From Bacteroidota bacterium (GTDB taxonomy: Bacteria > Bacteroidota > Bacteroidia > Bacteroidales > CAIXZF01), in assembly GCA_022709385.1 (NCBI GenBank), contig JAKLIX010000006.1:62001-126000 (forward strand): DNA of 64,000 nt, given 5' to 3'. Shown piece after piece: positions 53,501 to 62,100 of this stretch. Made by a program: the position numbers and the translations under genes. Numbering within the stretch: the stretch's first letter is position 1; each line of letters begins with the position of its first letter. The notes under the pieces were generated by a model that was given only the letters and a program-made list of their open reading frames with translations, made no database searches and was not told the origin of the DNA.

Positions 53501-55054
53501 TTATTTGGCTGTCAGGCTGATAAAAGGGATAAGCATCTCTTCCAGCGATAATCCGCCGTGCTGAAAGGTGTTGCGGTAGTACTTCACGTAGTGGTTGTAG
53601 TTGTTCGGATAAGCAAAGAAATCCGAGGAACGGCAGAAGATATAGGAGCTGCTGAGATTCATTTTCGGAAGGAAGGCATCGCCTGGCTGATGCACTTCAA
53701 ACACCTCCCTTTTATCATAGTCAAGGCTTCTGCCGGTTTTATACCGGAGGTTGGTGTTGGTGTTGCGGTCGCCGATCACTTTGACGGGATCCTGCACCCT
53801 CACCGAACCGTGGTCGGTAGTCAGCAGTACCTGATACTTCTTTTCGGCCAGGTAACGGAAGATATCCAGCAGCGGACTGTGCTCAAACCAGCTAAGCGTG
53901 AGCGAACGGTAGGCAGCCTCGTCTTCGGCCAGTTCCCGTATCACCTCCATCTCCGTCCGGGCGTGCGACAACATATCCACGAAGTTGTAAACGATGACGT
54001 TGAGTTTGTTGCCCGCCAGATTGGGCAGGCTTTCAAGCAGTTTTCGGCCGGCGGTGAGGTTGAGTACTTTATTGTATGAATAACGGATGTCTTTCCCGAA
54101 TCGTTTCAGGCATTCCCCCAGCAGTTCTCCTTCATACATGTTTTTGGTTCCTTCTTCGTCTTCATTCACCCAGTATTTCGGGTATTTTTTCTCGATCTCG
54201 GATGGCAGGAGCCCCGCAAACAAAGCATTGCGTGCGTATTGGGTAACGGTGGGAAGGATGCCGAAGTAGATTTCATCGCGTTCTACCCTGAAATACTCCT
54301 CCAGTATCGGCTGTATGGCTTTCCACTGGTCGTAACGCAGGTTGTCAATCACGATCAGGTAAACCGGGTTTTCACCGTGAAAGTATGGAAACACCTTTTC
54401 CCGCATCAGGGTATGGCTCAGTACCGGTTTTTCTTCTGACCTGCCACTGAGCCACGAGAAATAATGCTTCTCCACGAAACGTGCAAACACATGATTGGCC
54501 TCGTTTTTCTGCTGGGCCAGGACTTCCTTCATGCCTTCATCGCCCGATTTTTCCAGTTCCAGCTCCCAGTAAACGAGCTTGCGGTAAACATCCTGCCATT
54601 CTGCAATATTCAGCCGGCCTGAAATTTCCATGCCGATATGGCGGAATTCCTGCTGGTAGGCCGAGGTGGTTTTCTGGCTGATAAGCTTCTTGTTCTCCAG
54701 GTTCTTCTTCAGGCAGAGCAGGATCTGATTCGGGTTAACCGGCTTGATCAGGTAATCCCGGATGTTGCTGCCAATGGCCTCCTCCATGATGGTTTCTTCC
54801 TCGCTCTTGGTGATCATGACCACCGGCAGGTTGGGATAGTGGTTTTTTATCTGGCTCAGGGTTTCAATACCGCTGATGCCAGGCATGTTCTCGTCGAGGA
54901 AAACAATATCGAAAGCCTTGGTTTTCAATATGTCTATGGCTTCATCCCCGCTGTTGGCCGTAGATACCTGGTACCCTTTCTGTTCAAGGAAAATGATATG
55001 CGGCTTCAGCAGATCGATCTCGTCATCTGCCCATAAAATTGATGCTAACGACAT
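53501..55054 (-). CDS. porX: PorX: response regulator with PglZ phosphatase domain, T9SS regulator
   Basis: Protein of 517 residues. The N-terminal receiver domain (1-120) has acidic D10 and D11, the phosphoacceptor D54 in FLDENMPG, T82 and K104 (IKP). A helical linker follows, then a PglZ/alkaline-phosphatase-superfamily domain with VIDNLRYDQW, ILPTVTQYARN, TDHGSV and a C-terminal HGG. This is the PorX layout; PorX works with the histidine kinase PorY and sigma factor SigP to control T9SS gene expression, and its PglZ domain hydrolyses oligonucleotides or phosphodiesters. It heads the porX-tsaE-ald run and diverges from the HD-domain gene. PorY is not in the window. Confidence 0.93.
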   Translation of the reverse strand: MSLASILWADDEIDLLKPHIIFLEQKGYQVSTANSGDEAIDILKTKAFDIVFLDENMPGISGIETLSQIKNHYPNLPVVMITKSEEETIMEEAIGSNIRDYLIKPVNPNQILLCLKKNLENKKLISQKTTSAYQQEFRHIGMEISGRLNIAEWQDVYRKLVYWELELEKSGDEGMKEVLAQQKNEANHVFARFVEKHYFSWLSGRSEEKPVLSHTLMREKVFPYFHGENPVYLIVIDNLRYDQWKAIQPILEEYFRVERDEIYFGILPTVTQYARNALFAGLLPSEIEKKYPKYWVNEDEEGTKNMYEGELLGECLKRFGKDIRYSYNKVLNLTAGRKLLESLPNLAGNKLNVIVYNFVDMLSHARTEMEVIRELAEDEAAYRSLTLSWFEHSPLLDIFRYLAEKKYQVLLTTDHGSVRVQDPVKVIGDRNTNTNLRYKTGRSLDYDKREVFEVHQPGDAFLPKMNLSSSYIFCRSSDFFAYPNNYNHYVKYYRNTFQHGGLSLEEMLIPFISLTAK

Positions 55055-55132
55055 ATTACTGTTTTTGGTTATAATTTGCTGTGCTTTTGCAGCACGGCAG
55101 AAGCAAACGGCAAAGTTCCGTAAAAATTGGAA

Positions 55133-55165
55133 TTGGCTGACAATATCTTTATTTTCTTACTTTTG
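55133..55165 (+). promoter_or_regulatory. Bacteroidota-type promoter for the HD-domain gene
   Basis: TTG at 55133-55135 and TACTTTTG at 55158-55165 are separated by 22 bases, fitting the TTTG/TAnnTTTG pattern. This placement makes the first 18 codons of the longest open frame untranslated and supports the ATG at 55181 as start. Confidence 0.55.
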
Positions 55166-55180
55166 CATGAAACAGGACAA

Positions 55181-56422
55181 ATGCTTCCCGGCCCCAACAA
55201 CAAGCGTAAGATCATCAACGATCCGGTATATGGTTTTATCACCATACCCGATGAGCTTTTGTTTGACGTGATTGAACATCCTTTTTTTCAGCGTTTAAGG
55301 AGGATCAAGCAACTGGGGCTCACCCACCTGGTGTATCCCGGGGCGCTTCACACCCGTTTTCATCATGCCCTGGGGGCCATGTACCTGGTGAACGAAGCCA
55401 TTGAGTCGCTTCGCTGGAAGGGGATAGATATCAGTCCGGATGAAGAGCAGGCGGTATTGCTGGCTATCCTGCTGCATGATATCGGGCACGGACCCTTCTC
55501 CCATGCACTGGAGAACTGCATTGTGTACGATGTGACACATGAAGAACTTTCGCTTTTATTCATGGAACACTTAAACAAGGTGTTCGGGGGGCAGCTCGAC
55601 ATGGCCATCCGGATATTCCGGAACCTTTATCCCAAGAAATTCCTGCACCAGATGGTTTCAGGCCAGCTCGACATGGACCGCATGGATTACCTGAAACGCG
55701 ACAGCTTTTACACCGGGGTTTCCGAAGGAGTGATCAATTCCGACCGCCTGCTGAATATGCTCACAGTGGCCGATGATGAACTCGTGGTGGAGGCCAAGGG
55801 GATTTATTCCGTGGAGAAATTCATCGTGGCCCGCCGGCTGATGTACTGGCAGGTGTATCTGCACAAAACCGTGCTGGCTGCAGAACAGATGCTCGTACAT
55901 ACCCTGCGCAGGGCAAAATACCTCGCCGAAAACGGCCATCAGTTGTTTGCAACACCTTCCCTGGCAGCGTTTCTGAAAAACAGGTACGGCATGGAAGACT
56001 TCCGGCAAAGCGATGCCCTGCTTGGAATGTTCGCCAGGCTGGATGATTCCGATATTTCGGCATCGTTTAAGGTTTGGACGGATGATTCCGACAGCGTCCT
56101 GTCTTTCCTCAGCAGCAGCCTTGTGAACAGGCAGCTCTTCCGGATCGAAATCAGCAAAAATCCTTTTGACCCGCTTTATGTGGACAGCATCAGAACTGAG
56201 GTGTGCCGGGAACTGAAACTTCATACGGATGATGTTCCATATTTCCTGTATGAGGGCGAAATCGCCAACAATGCCTACAATCCATCGGTCGACCGAATCA
56301 ATATCCTGCACCGCGACGGCCGGATGAGCGATATCACCCAGGATTCCGCGCAGTTGAACGTCTCGGTCCTCTCTGAAACTGTAACCAATTATTTTCTTTG
56401 CTATCCTAAAGTTAAGATATAG
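55181..56422 (+). CDS. HD-domain phosphohydrolase (dGTPase-like)
   Basis: Protein of 413 residues. HD metal-binding motifs are clear: TRFHHALGAMYL near the N-terminus, LLHDIGHGPFSHALE (the HD pair) and SGQLDMDRMDYLKRDS with the distal aspartate. Such proteins resemble dNTP triphosphohydrolases, but the exact substrate (dNTP or other nucleotide) is not deducible. The start at 55181 (MLPGPNNKRKIINDPVYGFI) places the family's usual INDPVYGFI opening near the N-terminus and follows a good promoter. It is 27 bases upstream of lpxD and possibly cotranscribed with the lipid A genes. Confidence 0.88.
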   Translation: MLPGPNNKRKIINDPVYGFITIPDELLFDVIEHPFFQRLRRIKQLGLTHLVYPGALHTRFHHALGAMYLVNEAIESLRWKGIDISPDEEQAVLLAILLHDIGHGPFSHALENCIVYDVTHEELSLLFMEHLNKVFGGQLDMAIRIFRNLYPKKFLHQMVSGQLDMDRMDYLKRDSFYTGVSEGVINSDRLLNMLTVADDELVVEAKGIYSVEKFIVARRLMYWQVYLHKTVLAAEQMLVHTLRRAKYLAENGHQLFATPSLAAFLKNRYGMEDFRQSDALLGMFARLDDSDISASFKVWTDDSDSVLSFLSSSLVNRQLFRIEISKNPFDPLYVDSIRTEVCRELKLHTDDVPYFLYEGEIANNAYNPSVDRINILHRDGRMSDITQDSAQLNVSVLSETVTNYFLCYPKVKI

Positions 56423-56449
56423 TTTTATTGATTTGAAATAGAAGTATAT

Positions 56450-57478
56450 ATGGAATTTTCTGCCAAACAAATTGCGGAGCTGCTGCAGGCTGATATAGAG
56501 GGTGACCCTGAGGTAAGGGTCAACAGGCTTGCCAAAATTGAGGAGGGTGAACCCGGCAGCCTGAGCTTCCTGGCCAATCCGAAATATACGCCTTTTATTT
56601 ATACCACCGGGGCTGATATTGTGATTGTCAGTCAGGATTTCAAAGCGGAGCAAACGATACATGCCACGCTGCTGAGGGTGAAAGACGCTTACGCAGCCTT
56701 TGCACGCCTGCTGGAGGTTTATCAGCAGGCGCTGAAGAAAAGAACCGGCATCTCCGAAAGGGCTTACCTGGCTGAAACCGCCGTTTACGGAGAGAAGCTC
56801 TATGCCGGTGAGTTCGCCTGGATAGGCGAAGGTGTGAGGATAGGGAAACATGTTCAGATTTTCCCGCATGTGTATGTGGGCGATCATGTGGTGATTGGAG
56901 ATCATACGATTCTGCATCCGGGTGTAAAAGTCCTGCATGATTGCGTGATCGGCAGCCATTGTATCCTGCATGCCGGCGCAGTGATCGGGGCCGATGGTTT
57001 CGGCTTCGCCCCCAATACCGGGCAACAGTACGACAAAGTGCCCCAGACCGGGAACGTTGTTCTGGAAGACCATGTGGAAATTGGTGCCAATACCTGTATC
57101 GACCGGGCCACCCTGGGTTCGACCAGGATCAGGAAGGGGGTGAAACTCGACAACCTGATCCAGGTGGCCCACAATGTGGATATCGGTGAAAATACGGTGA
57201 TTGCCGCGCAGTCGGGGATCGCCGGATCCACCCGCATCGGTGCCGCATGCATGATCGGCGGACAGGTTGGTATCGTGGGTCATATCAGCATTGCCGACGG
57301 GGTGAAACTGGCTGCCCAGAGCGGGATTGAAGGCAATGTCAGGCAGGAAGGTGCCATCCTGCTCGGATCACCGGCCATCGAAATCGGGAATTATCGCAGG
57401 TCCTTTATCCATTTCAAGAACCTTCAGCAGTTGGTAAAAAGGGTGGAAGCGCTCGAAAAGCTGATCCCGGAAAAATAG
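56450..57478 (+). CDS. lpxD: UDP-3-O-acylglucosamine N-acyltransferase
   Basis: Protein of 342 residues. LpxD adds the second acyl chain to UDP-3-O-acyl-glucosamine in the third step of lipid A synthesis. It has the N-terminal uridine-binding domain (about 1-100, LSFLANPKYTPFIYTT), then a left-handed beta-helix of hexapeptide repeats (about 105-310) and a C-terminal helix. The catalytic histidine lies in QVAHNVDIG, at about residue 241, matching H239 of the E. coli enzyme. GADGFGFAP is also typical. It is the first of three collinear lipid A genes. Confidence 0.96.
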   Translation: MEFSAKQIAELLQADIEGDPEVRVNRLAKIEEGEPGSLSFLANPKYTPFIYTTGADIVIVSQDFKAEQTIHATLLRVKDAYAAFARLLEVYQQALKKRTGISERAYLAETAVYGEKLYAGEFAWIGEGVRIGKHVQIFPHVYVGDHVVIGDHTILHPGVKVLHDCVIGSHCILHAGAVIGADGFGFAPNTGQQYDKVPQTGNVVLEDHVEIGANTCIDRATLGSTRIRKGVKLDNLIQVAHNVDIGENTVIAAQSGIAGSTRIGAACMIGGQVGIVGHISIADGVKLAAQSGIEGNVRQEGAILLGSPAIEIGNYRRSFIHFKNLQQLVKRVEALEKLIPEK

Positions 57479-57573
57479 TACCGGTGTTTTTGGCTGTATC
57501 TTAATCGGAACAGTTGCGTCATTCAGCGGGGAGGGCAAGCTGAAGTGTGCTTTATTTCAAAGCTGAAAATTAT

Positions 57574-57581
57574 TACCTTTG
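57574..57581 (+). promoter_or_regulatory. -7 promoter box immediately before lpxC/fabZ
   Basis: TACCTTTG fits TAnnTTTG and ends 6 bases before the ATG at 57588, so the transcript would have almost no leader. A -33 element is not evident. The 109-base gap after lpxD fits an extra promoter here. Confidence 0.4.
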
Positions 57582-57587
57582 CCCCCC

Positions 57588-59033
57588 ATGAATCAGAAAC
57601 AAAGAACCATACGGAAGCCGGTCACGGTTTCGGGAACGGGTTTGCACACAGGGGTGGCTGTTGATCTGACTTTCAATCCGGCACCTCCCTTCACGGGTTA
57701 CGTTTACAGGAGAACCGACCTGGAAGGTTCCCCGGAGATTCGTGTGGATGTGGACAATGTGGTTGACACCTCCAGGGGGACTACCCTTGAAAATAACGGT
57801 GCCCGTGTGGCTACCATCGAACATCCCTTGGCTGCACTTGCCGGACTCGGTATCGATAACTGCATCATTGAAATGAACGGGGTGGAAACTCCCATCATGG
57901 ATGGCAGTTCAAAATTCTTCGTCGAAGCGCTCGAACAGGCTGGCATTGCTGAACAGTCAGAATACAGGAAGTATATCGAGATCAGGAGTCCGGTGAGCTA
58001 TTTTGATCCAGAGAAAAAGGTCGAGATGATCGCTTTACCGGCGAAGGATTTCAGGATCTCTGTCATGATCGACTATGAAACCACGGTGCTGGATACCCAG
58101 AATGCCGTGCTGGAGAACCTTGAAGACTTCAAAGCCCAGATTTCTCCCTGCCGTACCTTCGTCTTTCTCCACGAGCTCGAAGCCCTGGCCCAGCATAATC
58201 TGATCAGGGGGGGAGATCTGAGCAACGCCATTGTTTTCGTAAACAGGATAGTTTCACAGGAGGAACTCGACAAGCTGGCCACCCTGCTGAACAAACCGAG
58301 TGTGGCGGTCACCAGAACCGGGATACTGAATAACCTGGAACTGTATTTCCAGAATGAGCCTGCCAGGCATAAACTGCTTGATATCGTGGGAGACCTGACG
58401 TTGGTGGGGCAACCCCTGAAGGCCCACATTATTGCACGCCGGCCCGGGCACCACAGCAATGTGAAATTTGCTAAAGCCATTCGGCAACACCACTTGGATG
58501 AACTTCGTATCCGCGAAATTCCCCGCTACGATCCCCTTGCCGATCCTGTATATGACATCAATGCCATCAAACGCATCCTTCCGCATCGCTTTCCTTTCCT
58601 GCTGATCGATAAAATCGTGGAACTCGGGAAGGATCATGTCGTCGGCGTGAAGAATGTTACCTTTAACGAACAGTTTTTTGCCGGGCATTTCCCGGCCGAA
58701 CCCGTAATGCCGGGTGTACTCATGGTGGAGGCCATGGCGCAGACCGGCGGGGTGTTCGTCCTGAGCCACCTTCCCGATCCCGAAAACTATGACACCTATT
58801 TTTTAAAGATCAACGAAGTTAAATTCAGAAGAAAAGTGGTGCCCGGAGATACCATCCTCTTCCGGCTGGAGCTTCTTTCTCCACTCAGAAGAGGGATATG
58901 CCACATGAAAGGTGTTGCCTATGTCGGGAATCATATCGTGATGGAGGCAATCTTGCTGGCACAGATCTTCAGGAGAAAACATGAAAATGATCCCAATATT
59001 TCCGATCTTTCGTCCTATGAAACAAGACGTTAG
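57588..59033 (+). CDS. lpxC/fabZ: Bifunctional UDP-3-O-acyl-GlcNAc deacetylase / 3-hydroxyacyl-ACP dehydratase
   Basis: Protein of 481 residues fusing two enzymes. LpxC (about 1-310) is the zinc deacetylase of lipid A synthesis: zinc ligands in ATIEHPLAALAGLGIDN and RHKLLDIVGD, and the general-base histidine in RRPGHHSN. FabZ (about 325-470) dehydrates 3-hydroxyacyl-ACP: LPHRFPFLLIDKI contributes the catalytic histidine region and GHFPAEPVMPGVLMVEAMAQ the glutamate. This fusion is characteristic of Bacteroidota and close relatives. I start at ATG 57588 (MNQKQRTIRKP); a TTG three codons upstream overlaps the promoter box. It lies between lpxD and lpxA. Confidence 0.97.
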   Translation: MNQKQRTIRKPVTVSGTGLHTGVAVDLTFNPAPPFTGYVYRRTDLEGSPEIRVDVDNVVDTSRGTTLENNGARVATIEHPLAALAGLGIDNCIIEMNGVETPIMDGSSKFFVEALEQAGIAEQSEYRKYIEIRSPVSYFDPEKKVEMIALPAKDFRISVMIDYETTVLDTQNAVLENLEDFKAQISPCRTFVFLHELEALAQHNLIRGGDLSNAIVFVNRIVSQEELDKLATLLNKPSVAVTRTGILNNLELYFQNEPARHKLLDIVGDLTLVGQPLKAHIIARRPGHHSNVKFAKAIRQHHLDELRIREIPRYDPLADPVYDINAIKRILPHRFPFLLIDKIVELGKDHVVGVKNVTFNEQFFAGHFPAEPVMPGVLMVEAMAQTGGVFVLSHLPDPENYDTYFLKINEVKFRRKVVPGDTILFRLELLSPLRRGICHMKGVAYVGNHIVMEAILLAQIFRRKHENDPNISDLSSYETRR

Positions 59034-59059
59034 CCCTTTCATTCAAATCCTTTAACTGC

Positions 59060-59869
59060 ATGAATCAGCCACTTGCCTATGTCCATCCCCAGGCCAAAAT
59101 CGCCAAAAACGTGGTGATTGAACCCTTCGTCAATATTGAGAAAAACGTGGAGATCTGCGACGGCTCCTGGATAGGCAGCAATGTGACCATTATGGAAGGA
59201 GCCCGTATCGGTAAAAACTGCCGGGTATTCCCGGGGGCTGTCATTGCAGCCATACCGCAGGATCTGAAATTCCAGGGAGAAGAATCCATCGTCCGTATCG
59301 GAGATAATACCACCATCAGGGAATACGTCACCATCAACCGGGGTACCAAAGCCAGCTATGAAACAGTGATCGGTAACAACTGCCTGCTGATGGCCTATGT
59401 GCATGTGGCCCACGACTGCGTCATCGGAAACAATGTCATCCTCTCCAATTGCTGCAATCTTGCAGGACATATTTTTGTTGACGATTATGCGATCATCGGC
59501 GGCTTGTCGGCCGTACACCAGTTTGTTCATGTGGGTTGCCACAGTATGGTCTCAGGGGGATCACTGGTTAGGAAGGATGTGCCACCTTACACCAAAGGGG
59601 CCAGGGAACCCTTGTCCTATGTGGGGGTCAACTCGATCGGACTGAGAAGACGCGGTTTCAGTTCCGACCAGATCGGTCAGATTCAGGATATTTACCGTAT
59701 CATCTACCTCAGGGGTTACAATGTGACTCAGGCCATGAATATCATCGAGGCGGATATTGAAGCCACCCAAGAAAGGGATGAAATTCTGTCCTTCATCCAG
59801 CAATCCAGTCGGGGTATCATGAAAGGGTATTCCGGAAAACAGCAGGTGAGGGAAAAAATTGACATTTAG
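59060..59869 (+). CDS. lpxA: UDP-N-acetylglucosamine acyltransferase
   Basis: Protein of 269 residues. LpxA catalyses the first, ACP-dependent acylation in lipid A synthesis. Hexapeptide repeats build a left-handed beta-helix (about 1-185), followed by a C-terminal helical domain with GLRRRGFS. The catalytic histidine is in YVHVAHDCVIGN, about residue 118 (E. coli H125). It follows lpxC/fabZ by 26 bases, so the order is lpxD-lpxC/fabZ-lpxA. Confidence 0.96.
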   Translation: MNQPLAYVHPQAKIAKNVVIEPFVNIEKNVEICDGSWIGSNVTIMEGARIGKNCRVFPGAVIAAIPQDLKFQGEESIVRIGDNTTIREYVTINRGTKASYETVIGNNCLLMAYVHVAHDCVIGNNVILSNCCNLAGHIFVDDYAIIGGLSAVHQFVHVGCHSMVSGGSLVRKDVPPYTKGAREPLSYVGVNSIGLRRRGFSSDQIGQIQDIYRIIYLRGYNVTQAMNIIEADIEATQERDEILSFIQQSSRGIMKGYSGKQQVREKIDI

Positions 59870-59966
59870 TGAATAGTGAACAGCCGGCAGTTAACCGCGA
59901 ACAATGAACTGAGTGTGTCAGGGTGATGGTTTGCTTTTTGGCTTTAAATCCGGTGCAGGGATTACA

Positions 59967-60590
59967 ATGATCGAAATTCATTTAAAGGGATTAGGGAAAA
60001 AATATAATGCAAACTGGGTTTTCCGCGGGATCCATTACATATTCAAATCACCCGGTGCTTATGCCATCCTCGGAAATAACGGCAGCGGGAAATCCACCCT
60101 GCTTCAGATGCTGTCGAGCCGGCTGACCCAGACTGAGGGAGAAATGCTGTGGATAAACAAAGGAACGACGGTTAAACCTGAGGAGGTCTATCGCTATTAT
60201 AGCATGGCTGCGCCCTACCAGGATCTGATCGAGGAATATACCGTGGCCGAGCATTATCATTTTCACGCAAAACTTCAGCCTTTCCTGCCCGGTATCAGCG
60301 AAGACACTTTTATGCGGATGCTGGCATTGCCCGGAATAAACGGCAAGGCGATCAAATACTTTTCATCCGGCATGAAACAACGCGTGAAACTGGCACTCGC
60401 CATACTCAGCGATGTTCCCCTTCTGCTGCTCGATGAACCTTGCTCAAACCTGGACAAACAGGGGACGGAATGGTACAGGGAACTTATCGGCTACCGGCTT
60501 GGTAATTGCCTGATAACGGTTTGTTCGAACCATCAGCCCGCTGAGATTGCTTTCTGTGGCGAACACATCCTCATCAACGACTTCAAATAG
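59967..60590 (+). CDS. ABC transporter ATP-binding protein, substrate unknown
   Basis: Protein of 207 residues with a complete ABC ATPase: Walker A GNNGSGKST, a Q-loop in PYQDLIEEY, the signature YFSSGMKQRVKLALAI, Walker B LLLLDEPCSNLD and a switch histidine in CSNHQP. The start at the ATG at 59967 (MIEIHLKGLGKKY) gives a normal N-terminus; a longer GTG-initiated frame adds 18 unlikely residues. No permease gene is adjacent, so the partner and cargo are unknown. It lies 97 bases after lpxA on the same strand. A link to envelope biogenesis is only contextual. Confidence 0.88.
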   Translation: MIEIHLKGLGKKYNANWVFRGIHYIFKSPGAYAILGNNGSGKSTLLQMLSSRLTQTEGEMLWINKGTTVKPEEVYRYYSMAAPYQDLIEEYTVAEHYHFHAKLQPFLPGISEDTFMRMLALPGINGKAIKYFSSGMKQRVKLALAILSDVPLLLLDEPCSNLDKQGTEWYRELIGYRLGNCLITVCSNHQPAEIAFCGEHILINDFK

Positions 60591-60675
60591 GGCGATCTGC
60601 CGAAAACCCATCCCGTAAGCATTTTTTCGTATCTTTATCCATCCGGAGCAGTGCCGGTTCCCGGGGATGTGAATG

Positions 60676-60697
60676 ATATTTGTTGATAATCAAATAT
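60676..60697. promoter_or_regulatory. Palindrome upstream of the aminotransferase
   Basis: ATATTTG (60676-60682) and CAAATAT (60691-60697) are perfectly complementary around TTGATAAT, in an AT-rich 189-base gap. The inner TTGATAATCAA gives an overlapping inverted repeat. It could be an operator or a weak hairpin; the sequence alone does not decide. Confidence 0.35.
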
Positions 60698-60779
60698 TTA
60701 TAGTGTTGCATTGCTTTCCATATCAGCTTTCTGCCTGATCTCTGAATATGAAATAAGTGAAATTTAAACATGGAAAACC

Positions 60780-62072
60780 ATGAATTCAAAGCATGCCAGT
60801 ATTAATCTGAATATCAGGGGAATCACACAGTCGCCGACCCTTGCTGTGAACGAACTTAGCAAGAAGCTGGAGAAGGAAGGGAGAAGGATATACAGGATGG
60901 GGCTTGGACAATCTCCTTTTCCTGTTCCTGTCACCATGGTGGAGATGCTCAGGAATCATGCCCACGAAAAGGATTATTTGAATGTCAGGGGGCTTGAATC
61001 ACTGCGGAAAGCCGTGGCTTTGTTTCACCAACAAAAAGACAATGTATTGATCAATCCGGACAATGTGATGATTGGGCCGGGTTCAAAGGAATTGATGTTT
61101 ATTCTTCAGCTTGTTTATTACGGGGATATCATTCTTCCGACACCCTGCTGGGTTTCTTATGTGCCGCAGGCCAAGATTATCGGGCGAAACATCCGGCTTA
61201 TTCAAACGACTTTTGAGAGCAGATGGAAGCTGACTGCCAGCCAGCTTGAAGACTTCCTGAAATCTGAGAATGACATGTTCAAACCCCGGCTGATCGTATT
61301 GAATTATCCTTCCAATCCGGACGGGGAAACATTTGGGGATGAAGCACTGATGGAAATTGCCGGTATTGCCCGGCGTCATGAAATGATCATACTTTCGGAT
61401 GAAATATACGGTCAGTTGAATTTTGAGGGGAAGCATACGTCCATTGCACGCTATTATCCTGAGGGTACGATTATCAGTTCAGGCATTTCCAAATGGTGCG
61501 GAGCAGGGGGTTGGCGACTGGGGACTTTTGCTTTTCCGGCTCACTTCGAATGGTTGATTAAGCCTATGGCAGCGGTGGCCAGCGAGACCTATACCTCCGT
61601 GTCGGCACCGGTGCAGTATGCGGCAGTCAGCGCGTTTCGCGGGGGTATCATCATCGAACGCTACCTTTTCAATGCACGCAGGATACTGCAGTATATTGCA
61701 AGGAAATGTGTCGCGATTCTGCAGAAAGGAGGGGTCAGGGTGCATATGCCGACCGGGGCTTTTTACCTGTTTGTCGACTGCAGTGACTTCAGGGAGACTC
61801 TGGAGCGGAGAGGTATCAGCGATAGTGCAGGTTTCTGCAGGAAACTGCTGGAGGACACGGGGATTGCCATCCTGCCGGGAAGCGTTTTCATGCGTCCTGC
61901 AGAGGAACTCAGTGCCAGGATTTCCCTGGTCAATTTCGACGGAGCCAAAGCCCTGGCCATGAGTGAAACCATCCCGATCAGCGAAAAACTGCCGGACGAT
62001 TTCGACAGGCACTGCTGCAGTGCGGTCATCGAAGCCATGGAGCGCTTTGTAAATTGGCTTCAGGAAAGCTGA
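60780..62072 (+). CDS. Class I/II pyridoxal-phosphate aminotransferase
   Basis: Protein of 430 residues of fold type I. Motifs are LNVRGLESLRKAVA, the PTPCWVSYVPQAKI segment, NYPSNPDGETF, DEIYGQL and the PLP-binding lysine in SGISKWCGAGGWRLG, at about residue 238. The C-terminal half has PTGAFYLFVDC and a final arginine region for the carboxylate. The aspartate/alanine aminotransferase group is likely, but substrate specificity cannot be read from the sequence. It lies 28 bases before the SLC12-like transporter gene and is probably cotranscribed with it. Confidence 0.9.
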   Translation: MNSKHASINLNIRGITQSPTLAVNELSKKLEKEGRRIYRMGLGQSPFPVPVTMVEMLRNHAHEKDYLNVRGLESLRKAVALFHQQKDNVLINPDNVMIGPGSKELMFILQLVYYGDIILPTPCWVSYVPQAKIIGRNIRLIQTTFESRWKLTASQLEDFLKSENDMFKPRLIVLNYPSNPDGETFGDEALMEIAGIARRHEMIILSDEIYGQLNFEGKHTSIARYYPEGTIISSGISKWCGAGGWRLGTFAFPAHFEWLIKPMAAVASETYTSVSAPVQYAAVSAFRGGIIIERYLFNARRILQYIARKCVAILQKGGVRVHMPTGAFYLFVDCSDFRETLERRGISDSAGFCRKLLEDTGIAILPGSVFMRPAEELSARISLVNFDGAKALAMSETIPISEKLPDDFDRHCCSAVIEAMERFVNWLQES

Positions 62073-62100
62073 AACATATTGTGAATAAAGAATCAAGTCA

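Noticed and set aside
55658..57283. 541-codon minus-strand open frame
   Set aside because: It runs antisense through the clear HD-domain gene and lpxD, and its translation resembles no protein.
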